Shown here: piece after piece, positions 44,801 to 53,841 of the stretch
Position numbering within the stretch: position 1 is the stretch's first letter
How the letters are laid out: every line of letters begins with the position of its first letter
Source: Muribaculaceae bacterium
GTDB lineage: Bacteria; Bacteroidota; Bacteroidia; Bacteroidales; Muribaculaceae
NCBI GenBank assembly: GCA_017624155.1
Contig: JAGANS010000036.1
Coordinates: forward strand, 62,001 to 126,000
Length of the DNA stretch: 64,000 nucleotides
Direction: 5' to 3'
Notes under the pieces: model-generated
What the model saw: the letters and a program-made list of their open reading frames with translations, nothing else
What the model was told of the DNA's origin: nothing
The model's database searches: none
Made by a program: the position numbers and the translations under genes

Positions 44801-45758
44801 CATAGGCTATCCGCTTGTCGCCGGTAAAGATCCATCCCCGGCGCGACGAGTCGACATTGATGTTGGCAACACCTGCCGGTATATCATACAGTGACCACTT
44901 ATGTTGCTTTAAGTTATATACCGCATAACCGCGGGAGGTGCCGGCTGCGATATGCGAATCATCAAGCGAGGCAATGCAGTTTACCTTGCCGAAATTGTCA
45001 AGCGCCGGGAGTTCGCGCAACTGCTTCCCTTCGCGGCAGACGTAGAAATGTCCTGTACGGCCTACAAGATAGGTTTCTTCGCCGACTGATGTTACTCCGA
45101 TTATACGCCCCGGCACACGTGTGTCGCCTTTGGCAGACATAGCTACTTTGTCGGTTAGTATCCAGTAATGGCGCGCGCCGTCATCGACTATGTCGATAAA
45201 GCGGCCGGCGCCGGGCACTACTTCACCTATACCCTTGATACTGATGCTATACTTGCCTGCATCGCCTGTGTAATCGATGATCACCAACTCAGATCCTGCG
45301 CGGTTACTTACATACAGACGTTCCGGTGTCCTGTAAAAGTCGGCGGCATCAAATGCATCAGCTCTGGCGGAATCAGCCGACATGCTTTTGAGGCTCCTGA
45401 ATTTCCCCACAGGGTTGTCGAGCACGTTAATTTTATGATCGTATGTGATAAGCCAGATGTTGCCGAGCGAGTCGGGCATGAGCCTCAGAATACGGTTGGT
45501 GCTTAGCTCACCATTCTGAGGACTGCTGCGGAAAGTAAAGAAACGATAACCGTCGTAAAACGACAGACCGTTCCATGTACCTATCCATATAAGCCCGTTG
45601 TCATCCTGTATAATGGAGGAGATGCTGTTGGAAGGCAGCCCGTCGCGCACATTGAACGTGCGGGCATTGTGGCCCGGATTAGCCAATGATACCACATATA
45701 TTAATAATATTAGTACCAGTATTATCGATAGTCGGCGCCTTAGCAGGTGTGATCTCAT
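41829..45758 (-). CDS. Hybrid two-component regulator (propeller, HisKA, receiver, AraC) lacking an ATPase domain
   Basis: 1309 aa from the ATG at 45758; a start 21 codons earlier lies upstream of the promoter's -7 element. Order: signal/anchor, two-component propeller repeats (about 30-790, e.g. DDNGLIWIGTWNGLSFYDG), Y_Y_Y sensor domain (about 790-880), one membrane segment (about 890-905), HisKA with H929 (NASHKLRTPLSL), receiver with phosphoacceptor D1077 (ILTDVTMPEMDG), and a C-terminal AraC helix-turn-helix (IAFSVGFSDPKYFTKCFKKE). Only 148 residues separate H929 from D1077 and they contain no N, G1 or G2 boxes, so the HATPase_c domain is missing. The residue after the His is Lys where Glu is usual. 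Divergent from the polysaccharide locus it probably controls. Confidence 0.9.
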   Translation of the reverse strand: MRSHLLRRRLSIILVLILLIYVVSLANPGHNARTFNVRDGLPSNSISSIIQDDNGLIWIGTWNGLSFYDGYRFFTFRSSPQNGELSTNRILRLMPDSLGNIWLITYDHKINVLDNPVGKFRSLKSMSADSARADAFDAADFYRTPERLYVSNRAGSELVIIDYTGDAGKYSISIKGIGEVVPGAGRFIDIVDDGARHYWILTDKVAMSAKGDTRVPGRIIGVTSVGEETYLVGRTGHFYVCREGKQLRELPALDNFGKVNCIASLDDSHIAAGTSRGYAVYNLKQHKWSLYDIPAGVANINVDSSRRGWIFTGDKRIAYATGDSRPVFPVVSSSVDKNHTTFVWPFFIEDNYGTVWMAPQEGRFVYFDESTHELVPSHIVSPLLKYTALPEVEKFFIDDNKNLWVISAHGLSLINFKYQNFRNIPVDKNQETRSLLTMADGSLLAGSAKGVIANYAPDGKLRGYLEYQSAGDGNGRLSLSQVPVNFSDKVYAMYSDKDDNVWVGTKGDGLYVMRPGGDVQHYMRQYPANRHVDCDTIYDFSYDTRGNLWLGTYGQGLQLVRPRDDGSFEFVNMRRVNKSYPQDDGYRYVRRITHNAKGEVALSCNSGMLTFSDDFRSPADIKIIPTGAITGDGSSLRTSNVMQVLVSHDGRILVTTMGGEVQKLVGESLTDSVLRFEPLGDPDLAASLSHGNVLSMIQDVSGNYYFVRESDIVTYFPQDRSIVMLGQNVLGGEHEFTEAMPVAGSDGSLYFGSVGSVVKIDPAEVAKEPFAPNIIFTGLQLEGDNREQFILNPENIVIEPDHRNFALSFAALDYSGYGRIEYAYRFEPDTVWTYLGPSNVLQLTNLKPGVQRLYIRSTNGDGTWVDNEKYVDIMVKPRFGETIWAKILWSVIILVILLFLIHYYNVYRRNKLMKQMHQREHDFYVNASHKLRTPLSLIGSPVYEVLQNENLSETSREHLERVRRSAKNMLHVLNTMLEAEFSPSGLYDEQSSYDMAGDVAPSNKPSYMRSQNWLEVKKEDEDSVNKDVKILIVEDNDDLRGFLRDILSSQYNIITASNGKEGLEKAEAEQPDFILTDVTMPEMDGLTMVKKIKSKKQLSHIPILVLSAKASMDDRVEGLRIGIDDYISKPFSATYLRQRIANIIAQRRLLQQTFLEQLGNDMNRPEGSPDKPGTSDSAGKAPEKQEYRLDAPQIIEADQVMMEKLMKFLEQRIGDENLRIEEMADAVSMGRTVFYGKIKAIVGMSPSDFLRTLRMQRAEELIVKSKMNFSQIAFSVGFSDPKYFTKCFKKETGMTPSEYRQQKSGERKE

Positions 45759-45790
45759 GGTTTTTGGTTGTGATATAAGGATTTTCGTAC

Positions 45791-45822
45791 CAAAGTTAAA
45801 CATTTTTTCTATCTCGTCCAAA
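45791..45822 (-). promoter_or_regulatory. Promoter of the hybrid regulator
   Basis: Minus strand TTTG (45819-45822), 20-base spacer, TAACTTTG (45791-45798): a textbook Bacteroidota arrangement. It fixes translation to start downstream, at 45758. Confidence 0.75.
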
Positions 45823-45851
45823 AAATTAACACTTTTCTTGAAAATATTCCT

Positions 45852-45859
45852 TAAATTTG
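45852..45859 (+). promoter_or_regulatory. -7 element of the polysaccharide utilisation locus
   Basis: TAAATTTG on the plus strand, about 180 bases before the ATG at 46038. No clear -33 TTG, as expected for an activator-dependent promoter. The leader (45870-46037) contains no convincing gene. Confidence 0.5.
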
Positions 45860-46037
45860 CTCCGTGCTACTTTTACTTGGTTCACGCTATGGGTGAAAGA
45901 AATTCAGAAATGCTTGAAATGTTTATTTTGCTCCATTATCCGACAATTTTTGCTCCTATGATACGCGGTATTCTTACAAAATTTGCATTGCCAATTTACA
46001 AAATCGCATAAATATAAACCTAAATCTATAACCAAAA

Positions 46038-46925
46038 ATGTGCAAAAAGCTTTCTAACTTCCTACTGCTTAGCCTAATAGGTTTTGCATCCTGCACACAG
46101 GCCGCTGACGAACCCGTTCAGCAGCTCACGCCTGATGCGCCTGATGGCATGCATACGGTTGAAATGTCGCTTTCACGTGCCGCAATTACCGATTTCGAGG
46201 CGGCCGGAATCGACAAGTACACCATCTACGTCTACAAAATCGAGCGGAAGACCTCGACTCTCCACACCGAAAAAGAAGTAAGTGTGAACGATGAGAGTGT
46301 CAGCCTCTCGCTGCCTCTCGGCGAACAGTTTCAGGCTTTTGCCGTCGCCAATGCCGGCTCGGTGACAGGCAAGGAAACTTTCGAGACTATCACGCTCAGC
46401 ATAGATCCGTTTGTCGACAAAGCGGTATGGATGTCGTCGCCTGTTAAATTCGCTTCAGACAAATCAGTGTCGACTATCGCCCTGCCCTTGCAGCGTGTGG
46501 TATCGCGCGTCGATTTCGTTCCGGCTGAAACACCCGAGGAGCTTGCCACCCAGACCTCATTCGACAAACTCACCCTCTCGTTCACCAACACCGCCATATC
46601 TTATAAGGTGAGCGGCGGCGTGGCCGAAGCTTATACCCTCACAGCCGAGACTGATGCGTCCAAGGGATATAAAGCCTCGTTCTACACATTCGAGACATCA
46701 AGCATCGGCGAGGAATCAATGCTCGACATCACATACAGCAAAGGCGGTAATGTGGTGAACACCTCGGCCGGCTCGCTCGAGACAGGCGTTCGATACGCAG
46801 CCAACAATCTGTACACAATGTCGGTACCCGTACTCAGCGCCGATTTCGTGCAGACACCATGGACTACAATGTCGCGCTCGCCCCGCAAGTCTGTAATCAC
46901 AGTGACCAAAACTTCATTACAATAA
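46038..46925 (+). CDS. Surface lipoprotein, fimbrillin/Mfa2-like fold
   Basis: 295 aa. Lipoprotein signal with lipobox GFASC then TQAADEP. Blocks IDKYTIYVYKIE, FQAFAVANAGSV, LPLQRVVSRVDFVP and RYAANNLYTMSVPV resemble the two-domain beta folds of fimbrillin-like and Mfa2-like lipoproteins. As the first gene of the locus, it may be a surface glycan-binding or accessory protein. Six bases to the next gene. No catalytic motif. Confidence 0.65.
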   Translation: MCKKLSNFLLLSLIGFASCTQAADEPVQQLTPDAPDGMHTVEMSLSRAAITDFEAAGIDKYTIYVYKIERKTSTLHTEKEVSVNDESVSLSLPLGEQFQAFAVANAGSVTGKETFETITLSIDPFVDKAVWMSSPVKFASDKSVSTIALPLQRVVSRVDFVPAETPEELATQTSFDKLTLSFTNTAISYKVSGGVAEAYTLTAETDASKGYKASFYTFETSSIGEESMLDITYSKGGNVVNTSAGSLETGVRYAANNLYTMSVPVLSADFVQTPWTTMSRSPRKSVITVTKTSLQ

Positions 46926-46931
46926 TCTGCC

Positions 46932-48647
46932 ATGAAGACAATATTCAAACTTAGCCTTGTGGCAGTCGCCGCGCTGGCCTCGCTTGCCTCATGCAAGGAA
47001 GAAGAGGTGTACGACTCTTCTATCACCCGCGAGCTGACAATGACGCTCGACGGCGAACCCTGGAACATATATTACGGCACAAGCAATCTGCCGCTGTTCG
47101 TATATAACAGCAACGGCGATTACTATGCCAACTACTCGACCTCGTACCGGTTCTCGCTGCCCGACGGCAGTTATAAGGTACTCGCCACCAATCAGGCCGA
47201 CTATCTTACACCTCCCACCAATCTCAATGATCAGGTGATAGAGCAGGATATCGAGGCAAAGAAGACATTTGCTATCTCCGACCCCGTTGATTACACCCCG
47301 GGCAATCCGATGTCGCTTGCCCTGAAGACACGTACAGGCATGTTGCGCCTGCGCGCCCTCGACACCAAGGCCGACAAGAGCTACTCGATAATTCACGCCA
47401 TCATCACCACTCCGGTCGTAGCCTATCATGTAGGTGAAGCCGGCCCGGTGACCGGTGAGCCCATCCGCATCGACCGCTATAAGGAAACCGCCGGCGGTGG
47501 TGTGGGCTACACCGAGGACATGTACTTCATCGGCAGCGAGACCGATCAGCTCAACGTCACCATCGAATACCTCGACGCCGACAGCAATGTCGTCAACACC
47601 AAGCCTTTTGCCGAAGGCTTCACAGTCAAGCCAAACGAGCTTACCGAGGTATCGTTCAACCTCAACAATGCCGATGAGCCCGTCATCATCAACTATGATG
47701 TATATGTAGGCCAGCTCAACTGGCGTCAGAACGATGTATTCCCCTCTGTCAAGGTCGACGTTCCCGAAGGTTATACTTATGTTGAACCCGGCGCAAACCT
47801 CAACACAGTATTTACAGAGCAGATGGCCGACGCTTCGGTTGACGAAATCAAGATATTCCTCAAGGCCGGCGCATCTTACTCGCTCTCCGACCGCACACTC
47901 GAAGGCTGCACCAAGCCATTCACGTTCATGGGTCAGAATCCCGGCTACGGCCAGCAGCTCGCCTCGCTGTCGCTCGTGAACATCACTATGGAGGGCGATA
48001 TCGACGAAATCCGCTTCGAGAATCTCCAGCTCAGGCCCTCCAAGGACCGCATCTTCAACCTGCGCAATCAGAAGTTCCACGTCGGCACAATAGCATTCGT
48101 CAACTGCGCCATCAGCAACTGGAGCGGCTCCATCTGGGCCAACACCGCCGCTGCCGACAATGAACAGATAGTCGACAACGTGGTAATGGACAACTGCCGC
48201 CTCACCCTGATCACCACTTCAGGCTGCCTGTGGAACAATACCACACGCCGCATTGCCCCGATTTACAACTGGAAGTTCACCAACACCCTGTTCCACGGCC
48301 GCAACTTCGGCACACGCAACGCCATCATGACCGGCCTCAGCAAGATTACCGGCGACATCACCGTACTTGTCGAGGGCTGCACATTCATCGATACCCGCGG
48401 CACCGACTGCGTATACTTCGACATCGACGGCGCTGCCGCAACCTCGACCAAGGTAACCGTGCGCAACAACGTCGTCACCGGCAGCAAGTCGGGTTCAGGC
48501 ACATGGTTCAAGTTCGGCAAGACCACTTCGATCGAGGCCTCGGGCAATACCCGCACCAAAGGCTTTGAGATGAAAGCATGGGGTGTCGACGCTCCCGCCG
48601 AATCCGACAAGACATACAACGACATCCTAAGCCAGTTCAACCTCTAA
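46932..48647 (+). CDS. Surface lipoprotein with C-terminal beta-helix (DUF4957/DUF5123-like)
   Basis: 571 aa. Lipoprotein signal (ASLASC), then an N-terminal Mfa2-like part (RELTMTLDG, YRFSLPDGSYKVLATN) and, from about residue 300, repeated short strands with NxTxxx-type turns (IAFVNCAISNW, VVMDNCRLTLIT, ILVEGCTFIDTR-like TVLVEGCTFID) that build a parallel beta-helix. Such helices often bind or cleave pectins; no lyase catalytic set is visible, so binding is more likely. It shares the C-terminal design with the 53842-55488 protein. Confidence 0.7.
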   Translation: MKTIFKLSLVAVAALASLASCKEEEVYDSSITRELTMTLDGEPWNIYYGTSNLPLFVYNSNGDYYANYSTSYRFSLPDGSYKVLATNQADYLTPPTNLNDQVIEQDIEAKKTFAISDPVDYTPGNPMSLALKTRTGMLRLRALDTKADKSYSIIHAIITTPVVAYHVGEAGPVTGEPIRIDRYKETAGGGVGYTEDMYFIGSETDQLNVTIEYLDADSNVVNTKPFAEGFTVKPNELTEVSFNLNNADEPVIINYDVYVGQLNWRQNDVFPSVKVDVPEGYTYVEPGANLNTVFTEQMADASVDEIKIFLKAGASYSLSDRTLEGCTKPFTFMGQNPGYGQQLASLSLVNITMEGDIDEIRFENLQLRPSKDRIFNLRNQKFHVGTIAFVNCAISNWSGSIWANTAAADNEQIVDNVVMDNCRLTLITTSGCLWNNTTRRIAPIYNWKFTNTLFHGRNFGTRNAIMTGLSKITGDITVLVEGCTFIDTRGTDCVYFDIDGAAATSTKVTVRNNVVTGSKSGSGTWFKFGKTTSIEASGNTRTKGFEMKAWGVDAPAESDKTYNDILSQFNL

Positions 48648-48659
48648 ACCAAAAAATCC

Positions 48660-51600
48660 ATGAAACCAATCAATAAAATATTCATGGTGATCTGCATGCT
48701 CGTTGCCGCATTGGCGGCAACGGCGCAGACCGCCACCGTCACCGGTGTCGTGCTCGACGCCGAGGGCCCGCTGCCCGGCGCTTCAGTGTACGTGCTGGGT
48801 ACCCAGAATGCTGTTGTCACCGACTTTGACGGTAACTTCACACTGGCTAATGTAGATGCCGCCAAGGCTGTCCTCAAGGTCAGCTACGTAGGCTACGAGG
48901 ACAAAGAGGTCAAACTCGAAGGCCGCACCTCGGGTATCGAGATTTTTATGGAAGCCAACAACACCATGCTCGAGGAAATGGTGGTGATCGGTTACGGCAC
49001 ACAGAAGCGCGGTAACCTCACCGGCTCGCTCTCATCGATCGAAGCATCGGCCATCGAGCGCGTCCCGGTCGCCAACGTCGGCGAGGCAATCATCGGCCGT
49101 ATGCCCGGTGTGCAGGTTACAACCCCCGACGGCTCGCCCGACGCCGAGGTAACAGTCCGCGTCCGCGGCGGCGGCTCAATCACTCAGAGCAACGAGCCGC
49201 TCGTACTTATCGACGGCTTTGAAGGCTCGCTCAATGATGTGCCCGCTACCGATGTCGACAACATCCAGGTACTTAAGGATGCCGCCTCCACAGCCATCTA
49301 TGGTGCCCGCGGCGCCAACGGTGTTGTGCTCGTGACTACCAAGCGCCCCAATGAAGGCCGCTCCACGATCAACATCAACGCATACGTGCAGACCAAAGAG
49401 CTCTCCAACAAGATCGACGTCATGAAGCCTTACGACTTCGTATGGGCCAACTACGAACGTGTGGCTCCCAAGGGCTCAAGCGCACGCAACGGCTTTGCCA
49501 ACAACTTCGGCCAGGCTTACGAGCGCTACATCTATCAGGGCTACGAAGGCTACGACTGGCAGGATATCATCTTCGGCACACACCCCGTATCGTGGAGTGT
49601 CGACGGATCGATCACCGGAGGCAACGACAAGGCCAAATACAAACTCAGCTTCATGCACCAGGACCAGCCCTCGGTTATGCCCGACAACGGCCTTGTGCAG
49701 AACAACCTCAACTTAAACCTCAATCTCAACCTCTTCTCGTTCCTCTCGGTTGAATTCCGCAACCGCTACATGAACAAGACCCTCAGCGGCCGCGGCACAG
49801 AAGGTGTAGGCCTGCTGACTTCTCTGCAGGAACGCTCAACAAACGGCCTGCAGGACTTTACCTCGGCTCCTGACAATCCCGAACTCGTCGATCCCGACGA
49901 CCTCGCAGTCACCTACCACTACGATCCTCTTGAAAACAACCGCCGCTTCTACCGCCACCGCTACTCATGGTTGCTCAACACCGGCGGTGCCCTCAACTGG
50001 AACATCATCAAGGGCATGACTCTCCGCAACGAGTTCACATGGGAAAAATTCTATCAGGATGACCGCCAGTTCAACGCCGCCAACTCCAACAGCGCGTCAC
50101 GTACTTACGGTCCTAACCTCACCGAGAAAGAAGACCACCGCACCAAGTGGCAGCTCACCAATACCCTCAACTACAACTTCGACCTGAACGACAACCATTC
50201 GTTCCAGCTGATGGTAGGTCAGGAGATGAAGCACCAGGGCACACACAACACCCGCGTGTATATAGGCCACTTCCCCGAAAACATCGATGCCGAAAAGGCT
50301 TTCGACAACTTCGCCCTCGGCACACCGCTGAGCAATACATCCGAGACACCGTCGCCCGTGCGCATCTTCTCGATCTTCGGCCGTGTCAACTACAGCTACG
50401 CAGACCGCTACCTCGCGACTGTGACGCTACGCGCCGACGGCAGCTCTAAGTTCTCGCGCGGCAACCGCTGGGGCTACTTCCCCGCAGTCGCTCTCGCATG
50501 GCGTGCCTCCAACGAGGCTTTCCTCAAGGATATCACATGGCTCTCCAACCTCAAGCTCCGCTTCTCCTATGGTCATTCCGGTAACGACCGCATCGACTCC
50601 GACCTGTTCCTGAAGATGTACAAACTCGGCGACGTGGCCAAGTCGGCCGGCTGGGGCGAACAGCAGAACTACTTCTACGACTTCAACCTCAAGTACCCGG
50701 TCAACCCGAAGGTTAAATGGGAAACAACCATCACCCGCAACATCGGTATCGACTACGGCTTCTTCAACGAACGCCTCAACGGCTCGCTCGACTTCTACTG
50801 GAACACCACCAAGGACCTCCTGCTCGCCACACAGATTCCCGGTGACACCGGCTTCACCACCATGCTCACCAACATCGGCCAGACATCCAACAAGGGTATC
50901 GAGCTCAACGTCAACGGCTATATCATCGAAACCAAAGACTGGACTCTCGGCGCCAACTTCAACATCGGCTTCAACCAGGGCAAGATTGACAAGCTCGCCG
51001 GCAATGAAGAGGCATTCTACGCCGAGGCCAACCGTGTTGACGTAAACAGCGACGTATACTGGTATCGCGTGGGCGCCCGCATGGGTACTATCTTCGGTTA
51101 TGTCAACGACGGCTTCTACCGTGTCGAGGACTTCAACTATGATGAGGTAGCCAACACATACACCCTCAAGCCCGGAATCGTCGACTCGTCGCTTCTTGCA
51201 GGCAACGTACAGCCCGGTTCGCCCAAGTTCAAGAAACTCACCGACGACCCCAACGACCCCAACCGTTATATCCTCACCGCCGACGACCGCAAGATCATCG
51301 GTGAGACCTCCCCGAAGGTATCGGGCGGCTTCGGTATCAACGCCACCTGGAAGGGCTTCGACCTCAATGCATTCTTCAACTTCATGGCCGGATTCGACGT
51401 GATCAACCTCAATAAGATCAACCTCGCCATGGTACCCTCCAATACCAACGACTACCGCAACCTCTCCGAGGAATTCACCGGCATGTACCGTCGCTGGGAC
51501 GATATGGGCAACGACCTCTACCGCAAGCCCGACCAATGGGCCGAGTTCAACAAGAACGCCACCACATGGAACCCCTCCAACATCTCCAAGTCGTACATCT

Positions 51601-51860
51601 CGACATACGGTGTAGAAGACGGCTCGTTCCTGCGCCTGCAAACCCTCACCATCGGCTACACGCTGCCAAAGAACATCCTCAAGATGCTCGGCATGACCAA
51701 ATGCCGTGTATATGCCACCGGATACAATCTTTTCACAATCACCGGTTACAGCGGCTACGATCCAGAGGTTAACATCGGTCAGGGCCTTACCCCGAATATC
51801 GACTACAATCTGTATCCCCGCAGCCGTACATACACATTCGGCGTTCAGCTCTCCTTCTAA
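48660..51860 (+). CDS. SusC/RagA-type TonB-dependent receptor
   Basis: 1066 aa. Signal peptide, carboxypeptidase-regulatory-like domain (VTGVVLDAEGPLPGASV, about 25-105), TonB box region MVVIGYGTQKRGNLTG, plug domain (VRVRGGGSITQSNEPLVLIDG ... AASTAIYGARGANGVVLVTTK, key residues in IYGARGANG) and a 22-strand barrel ending YTFGVQLSF. Imports oligosaccharides across the outer membrane with its SusD lid. Substrate inferred as a pectin fragment from neighbours. Confidence 0.96.
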   Translation: MKPINKIFMVICMLVAALAATAQTATVTGVVLDAEGPLPGASVYVLGTQNAVVTDFDGNFTLANVDAAKAVLKVSYVGYEDKEVKLEGRTSGIEIFMEANNTMLEEMVVIGYGTQKRGNLTGSLSSIEASAIERVPVANVGEAIIGRMPGVQVTTPDGSPDAEVTVRVRGGGSITQSNEPLVLIDGFEGSLNDVPATDVDNIQVLKDAASTAIYGARGANGVVLVTTKRPNEGRSTININAYVQTKELSNKIDVMKPYDFVWANYERVAPKGSSARNGFANNFGQAYERYIYQGYEGYDWQDIIFGTHPVSWSVDGSITGGNDKAKYKLSFMHQDQPSVMPDNGLVQNNLNLNLNLNLFSFLSVEFRNRYMNKTLSGRGTEGVGLLTSLQERSTNGLQDFTSAPDNPELVDPDDLAVTYHYDPLENNRRFYRHRYSWLLNTGGALNWNIIKGMTLRNEFTWEKFYQDDRQFNAANSNSASRTYGPNLTEKEDHRTKWQLTNTLNYNFDLNDNHSFQLMVGQEMKHQGTHNTRVYIGHFPENIDAEKAFDNFALGTPLSNTSETPSPVRIFSIFGRVNYSYADRYLATVTLRADGSSKFSRGNRWGYFPAVALAWRASNEAFLKDITWLSNLKLRFSYGHSGNDRIDSDLFLKMYKLGDVAKSAGWGEQQNYFYDFNLKYPVNPKVKWETTITRNIGIDYGFFNERLNGSLDFYWNTTKDLLLATQIPGDTGFTTMLTNIGQTSNKGIELNVNGYIIETKDWTLGANFNIGFNQGKIDKLAGNEEAFYAEANRVDVNSDVYWYRVGARMGTIFGYVNDGFYRVEDFNYDEVANTYTLKPGIVDSSLLAGNVQPGSPKFKKLTDDPNDPNRYILTADDRKIIGETSPKVSGGFGINATWKGFDLNAFFNFMAGFDVINLNKINLAMVPSNTNDYRNLSEEFTGMYRRWDDMGNDLYRKPDQWAEFNKNATTWNPSNISKSYISTYGVEDGSFLRLQTLTIGYTLPKNILKMLGMTKCRVYATGYNLFTITGYSGYDPEVNIGQGLTPNIDYNLYPRSRTYTFGVQLSF

Positions 51861-51881
51861 TCCCATAAACCAGACAAAAAC

Positions 51882-53819
51882 ATGAAAACCCTTTTCATAA
51901 AGCATATCTCGGCCGCTGCACTCGCTATCGGAGCCTGCGTGTCGCTCGCGTCCTGCGAGGATTTCCTGGACGTGTCGCCCGAATCGTCGTTCACTACCGA
52001 TGAGATATTCTCCTCCGAGACAGAAACAAAGGCTATGATGGGCTCGATATATTCGAAGCTCACCGACCGCAATCTCTACGGTCTTGCCCTCCCATATACC
52101 TTCGCCACCAACACCGACGTGGAAATGAAAGCCAACGGCAATCAGATCTCGACATCGGGCAACGGCGATGATGTTAACTGCTTCGACGTCCGCTCGCTGT
52201 GGGCCTCGCTCCGCAATACATGGAACAGCGCCTACTCGGCCATCAACTATTGCAACGATTTCATTGAGAACATGGAGAAGTCGCCACTGTTCTCTACCGA
52301 AGTAGCCTCATCGGGTCCCACCGAGATGCAGCAGATGTACGGAGAGGTGAAATGCCTGCGCGGCCTGCTCTACCTCGACCTTATCCGCACCTGGGGCGAT
52401 GTAGTGTACCGCACTCACTCGACCGAGGCGTCCGAAACCCTCTACGCCGAGGGCACAACCTCGCGCGACGAGATCTATTCGAACCTCATCGAAGACCTCC
52501 GCGATGCAGAGAAGTATATGAAGTACGCCTCTCAGCTCGAAGAAGGCGTTGAGCGCGCCTCACGCGAATACTGTCAGGCTCTCATCGGCCAGCTTGCCCT
52601 CTACCGCGGCGGATACTCGCTGCGTCCCGGCGGCACAGTCGGTGTGATGGAACGCCCCGCCGACTATCTCGAATATTACCGGATTGCCAAGGAGTATCTC
52701 GGCAAGGTAATCACCGAGGGGCATCACAGCCTCGATCTTGAGAGTTTCGAGACAATGTGGATCAACGAATGCAACTGGAGCGTACTCAACAACGGCGATG
52801 TTATCTTCGAAATCCCCATGCTCAAGGAATACTCCGGCTCGCTCGGCTATAACATCGGCATGGTTATCGGCTACGACTCCGACAATCCCACCCACAACTT
52901 TGGACAGGGCCGCAACAACTGCAGCCTCTGCGGTCTGTATCCCTTCACATTCGATCCCCGCGACCTTCGTCTTGACATCACTTGCGTACCCTACAGCTAC
53001 GATGTCAATCTCAATCAGACCGTAGCGCTCGGCAAGAGCTGCGTATCGGGCTGGAACATCGGCAAGTGGAGCAAACTATATATGAAATCTACCATGACCG
53101 GCTACGGCGACAACACCGGTATCAACGCCATACGCATGCGCTATGCCGACGTACTGCTCATGTACGCCGAGGTCGAGAACGAGCTCAACGGTCCCACAAC
53201 ATCGGCCAAGGATGCCCTCAAGACCGTACGCCGCCGCGCATTTGCCGCAGCTGACCGTGCCGAAATGGTTGAAGACTACGTAGACGCTCTCGGCACCCGT
53301 GAAGACTTCTTCCAGGCAATTATGAACGAACGTGCTTGGGAATTCGGCGGTGAAGGCGTGCGCAAGTACGACCTCGCCCGCTGGAACAAGTATGGCGAGA
53401 CACTTGTCAACCTCTATAACAAATTCACTGACTGGGGCAAGCGTGCCCAGGGCCAGGGAGTCCTCGGCGATGTCCGCGACCAGGTTTACTGGCGCGAAGT
53501 TCCCAATCCCGCCGATCCCTCCCGCACTGTCATCGAGTTCAAGGGCCTCAAGGAATACGGCGAAAACATCGGCGATCACCCTGCATCGGAAGGCTGGAAG
53601 AACATCCAGAAATATGCCAACCAGTGGTGGGACCGCAACAAGGAAACCGATGAATGGGAAGTGCATGACGACGTGAAGTGGAGCTTCCGCGGCTTTATCA
53701 ACTACAACAACGCTTCGAGTGTACAGCCTACCGACCCCGTCCGTTACATCATGCCCTACCCCGTCGAAGTAATCACTTCGCACCGCGGTTCCATCAAGCA
53801 GAAGTACGGTTATCAATAA
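51882..53819 (+). CDS. SusD/RagB-type glycan-binding lipoprotein
   Basis: 645 aa. Lipobox SLASC followed by EDFLDVSPES, the standard SusD opening. TPR-like helices through the middle (YSAINYCNDFIENM, LRGLLYLDLIRTWGDVVY) and C-terminal signature RMRYADVLLMYAEVENEL and ERAWEFGGEGVRKYDLARW. Forms the lid of the SusC importer at the cell surface. 21 bases after susC. Confidence 0.95.
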   Translation: MKTLFIKHISAAALAIGACVSLASCEDFLDVSPESSFTTDEIFSSETETKAMMGSIYSKLTDRNLYGLALPYTFATNTDVEMKANGNQISTSGNGDDVNCFDVRSLWASLRNTWNSAYSAINYCNDFIENMEKSPLFSTEVASSGPTEMQQMYGEVKCLRGLLYLDLIRTWGDVVYRTHSTEASETLYAEGTTSRDEIYSNLIEDLRDAEKYMKYASQLEEGVERASREYCQALIGQLALYRGGYSLRPGGTVGVMERPADYLEYYRIAKEYLGKVITEGHHSLDLESFETMWINECNWSVLNNGDVIFEIPMLKEYSGSLGYNIGMVIGYDSDNPTHNFGQGRNNCSLCGLYPFTFDPRDLRLDITCVPYSYDVNLNQTVALGKSCVSGWNIGKWSKLYMKSTMTGYGDNTGINAIRMRYADVLLMYAEVENELNGPTTSAKDALKTVRRRAFAAADRAEMVEDYVDALGTREDFFQAIMNERAWEFGGEGVRKYDLARWNKYGETLVNLYNKFTDWGKRAQGQGVLGDVRDQVYWREVPNPADPSRTVIEFKGLKEYGENIGDHPASEGWKNIQKYANQWWDRNKETDEWEVHDDVKWSFRGFINYNNASSVQPTDPVRYIMPYPVEVITSHRGSIKQKYGYQ

Positions 53820-53841
53820 TCCCTATAATTGATTACACAAA

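Noticed and set aside
45759..45821. Upstream start for the hybrid regulator at 45821
   Set aside because: It would place the start codon within the -33 element of a good promoter, and the extra residues precede an otherwise normal signal anchor.
45886..46011. Short frame (start MGERNSEMLEMF) in the leader of the polysaccharide locus
   Set aside because: No fit to neighbours and unlikely composition; more probably untranslated leader.
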